Of a stretch of DNA of 7,954 nucleotides, positions 1 through 7,352 are shown piece after piece. Source of the stretch: Persephonella sp. (GTDB lineage: Bacteria; Aquificota; Aquificia; Aquificales; Hydrogenothermaceae); assembly GCA_027058925.1 (NCBI GenBank), contig JALTAS010000203.1:1-7954 (forward strand), written 5' to 3'. The notes beneath the pieces are model-generated. The model was not told the DNA's origin. It saw nothing but the letters and a program-made list of their open reading frames with translations, and searched no databases. The position numbers and the translations under genes were made by a program. Position 1 is the stretch's first letter, and each line of letters opens with the position of its first letter.

Positions 1-1659
1 TGTTCCTACTCTCCAGTATTCTGATATCTCCCACGAAAGCGTAGGTGAGAAACCCTGCTTAACAGAAACGAATGTTGTGTAATCAACATATCTGTCGTAA
101 AGACTGAAACCAAGATTTACAGGCTTATAAAAAGCCCATCTGTGAAGATATGAGATCTCATTGTTCCTGTATGTTGAACCTAATGTTAAAGATATTCCTG
201 CCGTATCACCTGTTCCTAAAAAGTTCCCTTTTCTTAAAGATAGGAAGAAAGATAGACCTGTCAGCTGGCTGTAGCCTGCTCCTATGGAAATCTGACCGGT
301 AAATCTTTCCTGAACTTTTACATCAAGATCTATCTTGCCTTCTTCCTTAACATGGGGATCAAAGCCTATCATATCGTAAAATCCAAGTGAGTAAAGTCTT
401 GACTGGGATCTTAAAAGATCCTGTCTTTTGAAAAGATCTCCTGGTGCAAACCTTAACTCTCTCCTTATAACATAATCTCTTGATTCGTAATTACCTGAAA
501 TATCTATCTTATCCACATAAAAGATCTCTCCAGGCTGTATATCATAAACCACTTTCACAGTTTTTTTATCCTTATCAAGCAGTTTTTCAACATAAACCAT
601 AGCAAATATAAAACCAAGCTCCGTGTATTTATCAAGAGTTTCCTTCTTAAGCCTTTCTATAACTTCACCATCATAATAATTACCAACCTTTAGATCATCC
701 TTAAACCTTCTTAATATCTCCTCGTCTGTGTAATACCTGTTGTTTTTGAACTCAACACCTGAAAGTTTGTACCTTGGACCCTCTTTTATTTTTATTGTTA
801 TGTAGTACTCTTCGCCATTTTTTAGCTGTACATCTGGCTTGTCAACCTGAACTTCAAAAAAGCCTTTTTTAATGTACAAGTCTCTGATCTTTTCTATATC
901 CTCAAGAAGAACATCCTTTTTCAGTCTCGGGTGTAATCTAAGCTTCCATATACATCTTTCTTTCGTTTCCATAACATCTTCTATTTCGCCTTCATCCAAC
1001 TGTTTGTTACCGACTATTTTTATCTCTTTTACATAGGCTCTTTTACCTTCATCTATCTTAAAAACAAGTGTGTTTCCTTTAAAGTAGTAAGAGATCTTTG
1101 TATTATAAAAACCTTCTTTCTCGTATTTCTCTCTCAAAGCTTTTACCATTCTGTTTATCTCATCAAGTGAAAAAACTCTGCCAAGCCCTTTTCTTATAGA
1201 GGCCATTTTCTCTGCAAGTTCAGGTCCAATGGTTGAAAATGGAAGTGCTGCCCCCGACTCAAGCCTCTCCTTTGTCTGAACACCTAAAACCTGCATTAGA
1301 TCTTCATCTGACAGCTCTTCGTTCCCTTCAAACTCAATTTTTTGGACAACAGGAAGCTCTTTAAAAACAAATATTAGATCTATGCCATTTTCTGTGTATC
1401 TTGTGTATGTTTCTATATCCCTGAAATACCCAAGTTTATAAAGATCTCTAAGTATGTTAACAATATTGTCTCTTGTTATTACTGCACCTTTCCCAAGAGG
1501 AATAAGAGGGTAGATAAGTTGAGGGCTAACATATTTCAAACCTTTTATCTCTATCTTTCTTAATCTGTATATTTTTTTGACTTCTTCTGATATTTTTCCA
1601 GGTTTTAACTGGGGTGTTTCCTGAGATTTAGTTGGTGTTGAAAAAAACAGGAAAAACAA
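1..1659 (-). CDS. bamA: BamA (Omp85) outer-membrane beta-barrel assembly factor, C-terminus cut by window
   Basis: This is the core of the BAM complex, which folds and inserts beta-barrel proteins into the outer membrane. I translated it by hand; 553 codons are visible and remain open at the window edge. After a hydrophobic Phe/Leu-rich leader there are five POTRA-like modules, at about residues 32-103, 104-208, 209-297, 298-380 and 381-453, each with the pattern I-x-I/F-x-G-N or similar, a helix, then a G-F/Y aromatic turn (for example LGYF, EGFY, KGFF, LGFY). Barrel sequence begins near residue 454 (GAGYSQLTG). Family members are usually about 750-850 residues, so roughly 200-300 are missing to the left. 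POTRA2 carries an insertion of about 30 residues. The start is unclear: TTG at 1659 is the only conventional start codon near the expected place, but it leaves a leader without a basic n-region. CTG at 1698 (overlapping the clpC stop) or ATA at 1695 would give a longer leader. No ATG or GTG lies in this frame between about 1890 and the POTRA region. Identity is secure; the 5' end is not. Confidence 0.95.
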   Translation of the reverse strand, partial: MFFLFFSTPTKSQETPQLKPGKISEEVKKIYRLRKIEIKGLKYVSPQLIYPLIPLGKGAVITRDNIVNILRDLYKLGYFRDIETYTRYTENGIDLIFVFKELPVVQKIEFEGNEELSDEDLMQVLGVQTKERLESGAALPFSTIGPELAEKMASIRKGLGRVFSLDEINRMVKALREKYEKEGFYNTKISYYFKGNTLVFKIDEGKRAYVKEIKIVGNKQLDEGEIEDVMETKERCIWKLRLHPRLKKDVLLEDIEKIRDLYIKKGFFEVQVDKPDVQLKNGEEYYITIKIKEGPRYKLSGVEFKNNRYYTDEEILRRFKDDLKVGNYYDGEVIERLKKETLDKYTELGFIFAMVYVEKLLDKDKKTVKVVYDIQPGEIFYVDKIDISGNYESRDYVIRRELRFAPGDLFKRQDLLRSQSRLYSLGFYDMIGFDPHVKEEGKIDLDVKVQERFTGQISIGAGYSQLTGLSFFLSLRKGNFLGTGDTAGISLTLGSTYRNNEISYLHRWAFYKPVNLGFSLYDRYVDYTTFVSVKQGFSPTLSWEISEYWRVGT

Positions 1660-1684
1660 AAATAAAAGGGGGAAAACTCCCCCT
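1651..1684 (-). terminator. Intrinsic-terminator-like hairpin after clpC, inside the bamA 5' end
   Basis: Read leftward, AGGGGGA (1684-1678), loop GTTT (1677-1674) and TCCCCCT (1673-1667) form a perfect 7-bp stem with five G-C pairs. A T-rich tract (TTTTATTTTTG and then five more T) follows at once. The stem begins 10 nt after the clpC stop, the usual place for a Rho-independent terminator. There is no T tract on the other strand, so it would act only on leftward transcription. It also lies in the frame that encodes the bamA signal peptide, so it could instead be a coincidence of the codons for G-G-V-F-P-L-L, or an attenuator that limits bamA expression. The GGGGGAG half also resembles a ribosome-binding site that the hairpin would hide. 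Confidence 0.6.
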
Positions 1685-1694
1685 AATATGTTTA

Positions 1695-4148
1695 TCAGGT
1701 TGCTGCTACTTCTTTGATTTTTTTCTTTGATGTTTTTGGTTTTGGTTTTTTCACCTTTATTCCAACAGATCCATCCTTTTTGATAATAACCTCTGCCGTA
1801 GATCCAGGAGGTAATTTCCCTTTCAGTATCTCTTCTGCCAGCAGATCTTCCACAAGTGATTGTAGAGCTCTCTTTATTGATCTTGCACCAAACTCCGGCT
1901 TGAATTCTCTGTCTATCAGGTAATCCACAAACTTTCTGGAAAGTTTTACAGTTATTCCCCATTCTTTTAGCCTTTTGTTTATCTCCTTAAGTTGTATATC
2001 AATTATACCTTTCATTACTTCTTTGTCCAACGGTTTAAACACTATGATCTCATCAAGCCTGTTTAGAAATTCTGGACTGAAATGTTTTCTAACCTGCTGG
2101 AGAACATTTTTCTTCATTTCTTCATATTCAAGCATCCCGGCTCTCTTTTCAAAACCAAGGCTTCCAGATTCAAGAATGAGCCTTGCACCAAGGTTTGATG
2201 TCATGATTATTATTGTGTTGCTGAAATCAACCACCCTTCCAAAAGAATCTGTTAATCTACCGTCATCAAATATCTGGAGGAATATGTTAAAAACATCAGG
2301 ATGTGCTTTTTCTATCTCATCAAACAGTATAACGGAGTAAGGTCTTCTCCTTACAGCCTCAGTAAGCTGTCCTCCCTCTTCATAACCTACATATCCTGGA
2401 GGCGCACCAACAAGTCTTGAGACTGTATGTTTTTCCATATATTCTGACATATCAAATCTTACAAGCGCATCCTCTGTGCCGAAAAGGTACTCAGCGAGGG
2501 CTTTTGCTGTTTCAGTTTTTCCCACTCCTGTTGGACCAAGGAACATAAACACACCGATAGGTCTGTGGGTTCCTTTGAGGCCAACACTGTTTCTTCTTAT
2601 AGCTTTTGATATCGCCTCAATTGCTTCGTTCTGATCAACAACCCTTTTATGAAGTTCTTCCTCAATATGGAGAAGTTTTTCTGCCTGTGTCTCTGTAAGT
2701 CTTGCAACAGGTATTCCTGTCCATTTTGCAACAACAAGGGCTATGTCTTCATCTTTTACCTTTGGCTTTCTTACCTTTTTCTTTTCCTTCCATTCTGCTT
2801 TTAGTGTCTCAAACTTTGCTCTAAGTTTCAGCTCTTCATCTCTCAGCTTTGCTGCCTTTTCGTAATCCTGCTCTTTTGCGGCTATAGCTTTTTCTTCCTC
2901 TATTTTCTTTATTCTTTCCTCTATCTTTCTAAGTTTTGGAGGAAGAGCCATCTCTCTAATTCTGACCCATGCTCCAGCTTCATCAATCAGATCAATAGCC
3001 TTATCTGGAAGCTGTCTATCTGTTATGTATTTAACAGAATAATCAACAGCTTTCTCTATGGCAGATTTTGTGTATTCAACCTCATGAAACTCCTCAAACT
3101 TTTTCTTAAGACCCATCAGTATCTTTATAGTGTCTTCCGGGGTTGGAGGTTCAACTAAAACAGGCTGGAATCTTCTTTCCAGAGCTCCGTCCTTTTCTAT
3201 ATATTTCCTGTACTCATCTATGGTAGTAGCACCGACGACCTGAATTTCTCCCCTCGCAAGGGCTGGTTTGAGCATGTTTGACGCATCGATAGACCCTTCT
3301 GCTGCTCCTGCTCCAACAAGGGTGTGAAGTTCGTCTATAAAAAGAATAATGTAAGGTGCTTTTTCAAGCTCTTTAAGAATGTTTTTAAGTCTCTCTTCAA
3401 ACTGGCCTCTATATTTTGTTCCTGCAACAAGAGCAGCAAGATCAAGAGCAACTATTCTTTTTGACTGGAGAGGTTCAGGAACTTCTTTGTTTGCTATTCT
3501 CTGTGCAAGACCTTCAACTATTGATGTTTTTCCTACTCCAGGTTCTCCTATAAGAACAGGATTATTTTTTCTTCTTCTTGAAAGGATCTGTATAACCCTG
3601 TCTATTTCCCTATCTCTGCCTATAACAGGGTCAAGCTTACCTTCTCTTGCTAATGCTGTTAAGTCTCTTGAAAATCTATCTATGTTTGGTGTTGGAACCT
3701 GTTTTACCTGTTCTTGAGGTGGTATCTCTCCAAGTATCTGGAGGATCTCCTTTCTGATAGAGTATTCATCTATGCCAAATCCTCTTAAAACCCTACCTCC
3801 CAGTCCTGTTTTTTCTCTTACAACACCTATAAGCAGATGCTCAGGTCCCACAAACTGATGATGAAGTATTCTTGCCTCTTCCACAGCAAATTCAAGAACT
3901 CTCTTTGCATCAGGGGCAAAAAGAACCTCCCCTGAATGGCTTCCGTGAACCATCTGGGATGTAAGAGTTCTTTTTACTTTATCAATGGTTAAACCAAATC
4001 TTGATAGAACAAGAACAGGTATATCTTCCTCTTCCAGAAGGGAAAGAAGAAGATGCTCACTTCCTAAATAGTTACTTCTGTATTCTAATGCTTTTTCTCT
4101 CGCATTAAGTATTACTTTTCTTGCTCTTTCTGTAAATTTCTCAAACAT
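1695..4148 (-). CDS. clpC: ClpC, ATP-dependent AAA+ unfoldase of the ClpCP protease
   Basis: ClpC is a Hsp100 hexamer that unfolds proteins and feeds them to ClpP in the cytoplasm. The 817-residue product has the full family layout: a double-repeat Clp N-domain (about 1-140); D1 with Walker A GEPGVGKT (201-208), pore loop KYRG (245-248) and Walker B IILFIDE (267-273); a coiled-coil middle domain with a UVR-like stretch (about 405-455, core KEQDYEKAAKLRDEE); and D2 with Walker A GPTGVGKT (538-545), pore loop GYVG (585-588), Walker B VILFDE (606-611), arginine finger in FLNRLDE (694-700) and sensor 2 GAR (754-756). The short middle domain with a UVR motif separates it from ClpB. An LGF tripeptide (664-666) sits where ClpC proteins dock onto ClpP. 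The C-terminus is a lysine-rich tail (about 798-817). I chose ATG 4148 because AGAGGTG lies 7 nt upstream and MFEKFTERAR is the standard ClpC beginning. An in-frame GTG at 4199 would add 17 residues unlike the family. It follows lolD by 63 nt. Confidence 0.97.
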   Translation of the reverse strand: MFEKFTERARKVILNAREKALEYRSNYLGSEHLLLSLLEEEDIPVLVLSRFGLTIDKVKRTLTSQMVHGSHSGEVLFAPDAKRVLEFAVEEARILHHQFVGPEHLLIGVVREKTGLGGRVLRGFGIDEYSIRKEILQILGEIPPQEQVKQVPTPNIDRFSRDLTALAREGKLDPVIGRDREIDRVIQILSRRRKNNPVLIGEPGVGKTSIVEGLAQRIANKEVPEPLQSKRIVALDLAALVAGTKYRGQFEERLKNILKELEKAPYIILFIDELHTLVGAGAAEGSIDASNMLKPALARGEIQVVGATTIDEYRKYIEKDGALERRFQPVLVEPPTPEDTIKILMGLKKKFEEFHEVEYTKSAIEKAVDYSVKYITDRQLPDKAIDLIDEAGAWVRIREMALPPKLRKIEERIKKIEEEKAIAAKEQDYEKAAKLRDEELKLRAKFETLKAEWKEKKKVRKPKVKDEDIALVVAKWTGIPVARLTETQAEKLLHIEEELHKRVVDQNEAIEAISKAIRRNSVGLKGTHRPIGVFMFLGPTGVGKTETAKALAEYLFGTEDALVRFDMSEYMEKHTVSRLVGAPPGYVGYEEGGQLTEAVRRRPYSVILFDEIEKAHPDVFNIFLQIFDDGRLTDSFGRVVDFSNTIIIMTSNLGARLILESGSLGFEKRAGMLEYEEMKKNVLQQVRKHFSPEFLNRLDEIIVFKPLDKEVMKGIIDIQLKEINKRLKEWGITVKLSRKFVDYLIDREFKPEFGARSIKRALQSLVEDLLAEEILKGKLPPGSTAEVIIKKDGSVGIKVKKPKPKTSKKKIKEVAAT

Positions 4149-4155
4149 ATCTAAA

Positions 4156-4162
4156 CACCTCT
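4156..4162 (-). promoter_or_regulatory. Ribosome-binding site that fixes the clpC start
   Basis: AGAGGTG read leftward lies 7 nt before ATG 4148. It supports that ATG over the upstream in-frame GTG at 4199, which has no comparable purine-rich element before it. Confidence 0.75.
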
Positions 4163-4188
4163 TTTTTCTTTTTCGGTTTAGCCCTTTA

Positions 4189-4215
4189 AATATATACACA
4201 AAATAGATTTTTCAA
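4189..4215 (-). promoter_or_regulatory. Possible clpC promoter overlapping the lolD stop
   Basis: Read leftward, TTGAAA (4215-4210) is followed after 15 nt by TATATT (4194-4189), a fair match to the -35 and -10 boxes of a vegetative promoter, although the spacer is shorter than the usual 17. The TTGAAA includes the lolD TGA stop. The intergenic stretch 4149-4211 is otherwise AT-rich with no clear terminator hairpin, so clpC may also be read from the lol promoter. No obvious heat-shock operator repeat was seen. Confidence 0.3.
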
Positions 4216-4880
4216 GTCTGCAATCTTCCATCCCTTAAAAAAATTATCCTATCACAATATTTTGCTACTTCTTCATCGTGAGTAGCAATGACCATAGTCA
4301 CATTGTTCTTTTTATTAAGTTCTTTCAACATTTCCATAACAATCTGTGTATTAAATGTATCCAGATTTCCTGTCGGTTCATCAGCTAAAAGAACAGAAGG
4401 ATTATTCACAATCGCTCTTGCAATCGCTACCCTCTGCTGTTCTCCACCGGACATCTGGGAAGGTTTGTGGTTCAGCCTATCCTTAAGCCCTAATCTAATC
4501 AGTATTTTCTCTGCTTTCTCTCTGGCTTCTTTCTTATTATAAATTTGAACAGGTATCATAACATTTTCAAGTGCTGTGAATTCTGGGAGGAGATAATGAA
4601 ACTGGAAAACAAATCCTATATTTATATTCCTGAACCTTGCCAGTTTTTTTTCTGAAAGTGAAAAAATATCCTGTTCCTTAATAAAAACTTTACCTTCTGT
4701 AGGAATGTCTATTCCCCCAAGTATATGTAGAAGTGTGCTTTTCCCGGATCCTGAAGGTCCCATAAGGGCAACCATCTCTCCTTTTGTAACATTCAGGTTT
4801 ATATCCGTTATAGCTTCAATATATGTGCCCTCAAGAAAATATCTCTTAACAAGGTTTTCCGTCTTGATGATATTACTCAT
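4212..4880 (-). CDS. lolD: LolD, ATPase subunit of the lipoprotein-releasing ABC transporter
   Basis: LolD powers release of mature outer-membrane lipoproteins from the inner membrane to the carrier LolA. The 222-residue product, a normal length, has every ABC motif: Walker A GPSGSGKS (41-48), Q-loop Gln93, signature MSGGEQQR (143-150), Walker B VLLADE (163-168) followed by PTGNLD, and H-loop His201 in ATHD. This is the MacB/LolD/FtsE subfamily pattern; assignment to LolD rather than MacB or a generic exporter rests on the adjacent LolC/E permease. ATG 4880 overlaps the end of the permease gene by 8 nt, with AGAGGT 8 nt upstream inside the permease coding region, so the two are probably translationally coupled and made in balanced amounts. 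It is a cytoplasmic subunit bound to the membrane permease. Confidence 0.93.
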   Translation of the reverse strand: MSNIIKTENLVKRYFLEGTYIEAITDINLNVTKGEMVALMGPSGSGKSTLLHILGGIDIPTEGKVFIKEQDIFSLSEKKLARFRNINIGFVFQFHYLLPEFTALENVMIPVQIYNKKEAREKAEKILIRLGLKDRLNHKPSQMSGGEQQRVAIARAIVNNPSVLLADEPTGNLDTFNTQIVMEMLKELNKKNNVTMVIATHDEEVAKYCDRIIFLRDGRLQT

Positions 4881-6084
4881 ACCTTAAGACCTCTGCAGGA
4901 ATATCCCTTGAAGCAAAATAAGCCGGCAGTAATGAGGATAAGAAACATATACCAAGGGATGAAATAAAAACTGATCCTATATCAAAAATTGATGTTTTAA
5001 GAGGAAGATAATCTATCATATAAACTTCAGGGTTTAATTTTACAAGATGGTAAGTGTCTGCAAAGTATATAACAGTAAAACCAATCAATGTTCCAAAAAC
5101 TGTCCCCGATATTCCTATAAGCATACCCTGCCATAAAAATGTTTTTAGTATAAAACCGCTGTCTGCCCCTATCGTTTTCAGTATTGCGATATCTTTTCTT
5201 TTTTCCCTTGCCTTTGTTATCAAAAGGCTTGAAACATTAAATGATGCAACAAGTACTATAAGGGCTATCACCAAGAACATGGCAAGTTTTTCAAGCTGAA
5301 GAGCCTGAAAAAGGCTTTTGTTTAGATCCATCCATGTTCTTATAAAGTAAGGATAGGATATATATCTTTCAAGTAGTTTTTTTACTATGTTTGCTCTGTA
5401 CGGATCTTTAAGCTTTAACTGAATTCCTGTAACAGCTCCTTTCATATCAAAAAATTTCTGGGCTTCATCTATCCTCATCTGGATGTATGTTGAATCATAC
5501 TCGTACATTCCAAAATCAACAATTCCTGTAACATATACCTTCTTGATTTTTGGAAGGTATCCAAGGGGTGTTTTTCTACCAAATGGGGACATTATTTTGA
5601 AAGAATCTCCAACCCAGACATCAAGAAAAACGGCAACATCTTTTCCTATAAGAACATGGTTTTTCTTTTTTAGATCCTCATAATTTCCTGCGATCAGTTT
5701 TTGATTTACCTTCATTATATTTTTATCCTTTTCAGGATCAACTCCTCTTATATTGACAGATTTTACATTTCCATCTTTTGAAGCAAGAGCTTGAGAGTAA
5801 ACAAAAGGCTGATACGCCTGTATATCTTTTATGTTAGAAAGATATCCATAAAGGGATCTATACTCTGTAAAAGGACCGTTCATTTTAAATATAACAATGT
5901 GAGGGGAGGTTTGGAGTATCTTTTCCTTTAATCCCCACTGAAAACCGCTCATTACAGCAAGAGTTATCAAAAGGGCAGAAACTCCCACAGTAATACCTAC
6001 AAAAGAAATAACAGTCATAAATGAAAGAGCTTTTGACCTTAAAGAAAACAGGTATTTTAAAGCGATCTTTATATAAAGGGGCAT
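4873..6084 (-). CDS. LolC/LolE-family permease of the lipoprotein-releasing transporter
   Basis: This 403-residue inner-membrane protein takes up lipoproteins from the periplasmic leaflet and hands them to LolA, with LolD as its motor. It has the family's four membrane segments, at about residues 22-46, 266-290, 315-341 and 367-390, and a large periplasmic domain (about 50-260) between the first two. Family hallmarks include MSGFQWGLKEKIL after helix 1, the cytoplasmic coupling segment KAREKRKDIAILKTIGA (291-307), and the C-terminal [24 protein letters not shown] (172-178) aligns with the TPMGRIP segment of E. coli LolC, which forms the LolA-binding hook that LolE lacks; this alignment is from memory. 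Only one permease gene is present here, so it may work as a homodimer, or a second copy may lie elsewhere; for that reason I give no C or E symbol. GGAG lies 6 nt before ATG 6084. It is the first gene of the leftward block. Confidence 0.92.
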   Translation of the reverse strand: MPLYIKIALKYLFSLRSKALSFMTVISFVGITVGVSALLITLAVMSGFQWGLKEKILQTSPHIVIFKMNGPFTEYRSLYGYLSNIKDIQAYQPFVYSQALASKDGNVKSVNIRGVDPEKDKNIMKVNQKLIAGNYEDLKKKNHVLIGKDVAVFLDVWVGDSFKIMSPFGRKTPLGYLPKIKKVYVTGIVDFGMYEYDSTYIQMRIDEAQKFFDMKGAVTGIQLKLKDPYRANIVKKLLERYISYPYFIRTWMDLNKSLFQALQLEKLAMFLVIALIVLVASFNVSSLLITKAREKRKDIAILKTIGADSGFILKTFLWQGMLIGISGTVFGTLIGFTVIYFADTYHLVKLNPEVYMIDYLPLKTSIFDIGSVFISSLGICFLSSLLPAYFASRDIPAEVLRYE

Positions 6085-6090
6085 TTGTTA

Positions 6091-6096
6091 CTCCAA
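6091..6096 (-). promoter_or_regulatory. Ribosome-binding site of the Lol permease gene
   Basis: TTGGAG read leftward lies 6 nt before ATG 6084, a normal spacing, and supports that start. Confidence 0.6.
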
Positions 6097-6116
6097 TAAT
6101 GTCTTAGGATTATCTG

Positions 6117-6125
6117 ATTTTAACA
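6117..6125 (-). promoter_or_regulatory. Possible extended -10 promoter for the lolC-lolD-clpC-bamA block
   Basis: TGTTAAAAT read leftward fits the extended -10 form TG-n-TAnnnT. No good -35 box is visible 16-18 nt upstream. It would give a leader of roughly 25 nt before the permease ATG. An alternative -10 on this strand is GATAAT (6114-6109). Confidence 0.35.
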
Positions 6126-6132
6126 CAAATAC

Positions 6133-6141
6133 TGATATAAT
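6133..6141 (+). promoter_or_regulatory. Extended -10 promoter for purT
   Basis: TGATATAAT is a perfect extended -10 element (TG-n-TATAAT). It lies 24 nt before the purT ATG, so transcription would begin about 17 nt before the gene, just ahead of AGGGAG (6152-6157), the ribosome-binding site with a 7-nt spacing. No convincing -35 is seen, which extended -10 promoters tolerate. I see no PurR-like operator. Confidence 0.5.
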
Positions 6142-6164
6142 TTTAAAAAAAAGGGAGAACAGAC

Positions 6165-7346
6165 ATGGTAATAGGAACTCCTTTATCACAAAACGCGACT
6201 AAAATTCTTCTTCTTGGAAGTGGTGAGCTTGGTAAGGAGTTTGCTATAGAAGCCTTACGGCTTGGTATTGAGGTAATAGCTGTTGATAGTTACGAGTTTG
6301 CACCTGCACAGCAGGTAGCCCAAAGATCGTACGTCATAGATATGAAAAATGGACAGCAGATAAAAAATATAGTTTACAGGGAAAAACCAGATTTTATTGT
6401 TCCTGAGATTGAAGCTATAGATACTCTTATGCTTCTTGAGCTTGAGAAGGAAGGATTTACAGTGATACCGTCGGCAAAGGCAACCAATTACACAATGAAC
6501 AGGATAGGGATAAGAAGACTTGCAGCTGAAGAGGTAGGCCTGAAAACATCTTCATACAGGTTTGCATCAGATATAGAAACATACAAAAAAGCTATAAAAG
6601 AAATAGGTCTTCCTGCTGTTGTTAAGCCTGTAATGAGCTCTTCAGGAAAAGGACAGAGCATTGTAAGGTCTGAAGATCAGATAGAAAAAGCATGGTACTA
6701 CGCTCAGGAAAACGCAAGAGGGAAAGGAGGAGAAGTAATTATAGAGGAGTTCATAGATTTTGACTTTGAGGTTACCCTTCTCACAGTCAGAACACAAAAT
6801 CAGGGAACTCTTTTTTGTGAGCCTATTGGACATATTCAGGTTGAAGGTGATTATCATGAAAGCTGGCAGCCTCAACCTATGAGTACTGTTGCTCTTGAAA
6901 AAGCAAAAGATATGGCAAAAAAAATAACAGATGCACTTGGTGGATATGGGATATTCGGTTGTGAGCTTTTTGTTAAAGGTGATGATGTATGGTTCAATGA
7001 GATATCTCCAAGACCTCATGATACAGGTATGGTAACGATGATCTCACAGAATATGTCAGAGTTTGAGATACATCTGAGAGCTATATTAGGTCTTCCGATT
7101 GATATAAAAATGGTTGCACCTGCAGGAGCTTCTTACTGCTTCCACGCTCCTGACTGGGGGGTTGCTCCTGTTTATGAAGGTGTTGAAAAAGCCCTTTCAA
7201 TACCAGATACAAAAATAAGAATCTTCGGTAAACCAACAACAAGACCAAAAAGAAGAATGGGGGTTGCACTTGCAGCAGGAAACAGTGTGGAAGAAGCCAG
7301 AGAAAAAGCCAAGGAAGCGGCGGGACGGATAAAGGTTCTTATCTAA
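6165..7346 (+). CDS. purT: PurT, formate-dependent phosphoribosylglycinamide formyltransferase
   Basis: PurT makes formyl-GAR from GAR, formate and ATP (step 3 of purine synthesis) without using formyl-tetrahydrofolate. It is an ATP-grasp enzyme. The 393-residue product matches the family length (392 in E. coli) and reads alongside it end to end: [11 protein letters not shown] (15-25), the GAR-binding region VPEIEAI (79-85), [13 protein letters not shown] (111-123), [13 protein letters not shown] (152-164) for ATP, and the magnesium ligands Glu267 and Glu279 in CELFV and [15 protein letters not shown] (354-357) and RR (363-364) near the C-terminus complete the phosphate-binding set. Residues about 318-345 differ from the E. 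coli sequence as I recall it, as expected for a variable loop. [11 protein letters not shown] marks PurT rather than the related PurK. The gene is divergent from the lol block and appears to be a single-gene transcript. The cytoplasmic product works with purH, whose end lies nearby. Confidence 0.97.
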   Translation: MVIGTPLSQNATKILLLGSGELGKEFAIEALRLGIEVIAVDSYEFAPAQQVAQRSYVIDMKNGQQIKNIVYREKPDFIVPEIEAIDTLMLLELEKEGFTVIPSAKATNYTMNRIGIRRLAAEEVGLKTSSYRFASDIETYKKAIKEIGLPAVVKPVMSSSGKGQSIVRSEDQIEKAWYYAQENARGKGGEVIIEEFIDFDFEVTLLTVRTQNQGTLFCEPIGHIQVEGDYHESWQPQPMSTVALEKAKDMAKKITDALGGYGIFGCELFVKGDDVWFNEISPRPHDTGMVTMISQNMSEFEIHLRAILGLPIDIKMVAPAGASYCFHAPDWGVAPVYEGVEKALSIPDTKIRIFGKPTTRPKRRMGVALAAGNSVEEAREKAKEAAGRIKVLI

Positions 7347-7352
7347 CCCGCC
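7319..7352. terminator. Imperfect hairpin across the purT stop, possible convergent terminator
   Basis: GGCGGG (7319-7324) pairs perfectly with CCCGCC (7347-7352); inside it, GATAA (7328-7332) pairs with TTATC (7339-7343) around a 6-nt loop, separated by a 3-by-3 internal loop. It spans the purT stop codon and ends 5 nt before the stop of the convergent lipoprotein gene, where a shared terminator would be expected. The T tract is poor on both strands (TAAAATTATCTG to the right, GCTTCCTTGGC to the left), so it may act weakly, or only as an RNA-stabilising 3' structure. Confidence 0.4.

Noticed and set aside
1975..2340. Open frame on the + strand opposite clpC (also at 1714-1923 and 3379-3717)
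   Set aside because: These are mirror frames of a strongly conserved gene; the translations have no recognisable domain and are rich in Ser/Phe/Ile from reverse-complemented codons.
4149..4199. N-terminal extension of ClpC from GTG 4199
   Set aside because: It would add 17 mostly basic residues with no family match and no ribosome-binding site; ATG 4148 has AGAGGTG at a good spacing and gives the standard ClpC N-terminus.
4212..4880. MacB/FtsE-type ATPase instead of LolD
   Set aside because: The motifs alone cannot separate these, but the partner gene is a LolC/E permease with the family's ends and hook region, not a MacB or FtsX, so LolD is the better call.
5054..5299. Rightward open frames opposite lolD and the Lol permease (4288-4542, 4705-4887, 5054-5299, 5483-5683)
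   Set aside because: All are covered by genes with clear motifs on the other strand and show no independent domain or plausible gene context.
6642..7019. 125-codon leftward open frame opposite purT (also 7081-7269)
   Set aside because: It lies wholly inside the conserved purT gene, has no sensible protein features, and its Phe/Cys/Tyr-rich composition is that of an antisense shadow.
6165..7346. PurK (N5-carboxyaminoimidazole ribonucleotide synthase) instead of PurT
   Set aside because: Length and the VPEIEAI, SSSGKGQ and [10 protein letters not shown] motifs follow PurT throughout.
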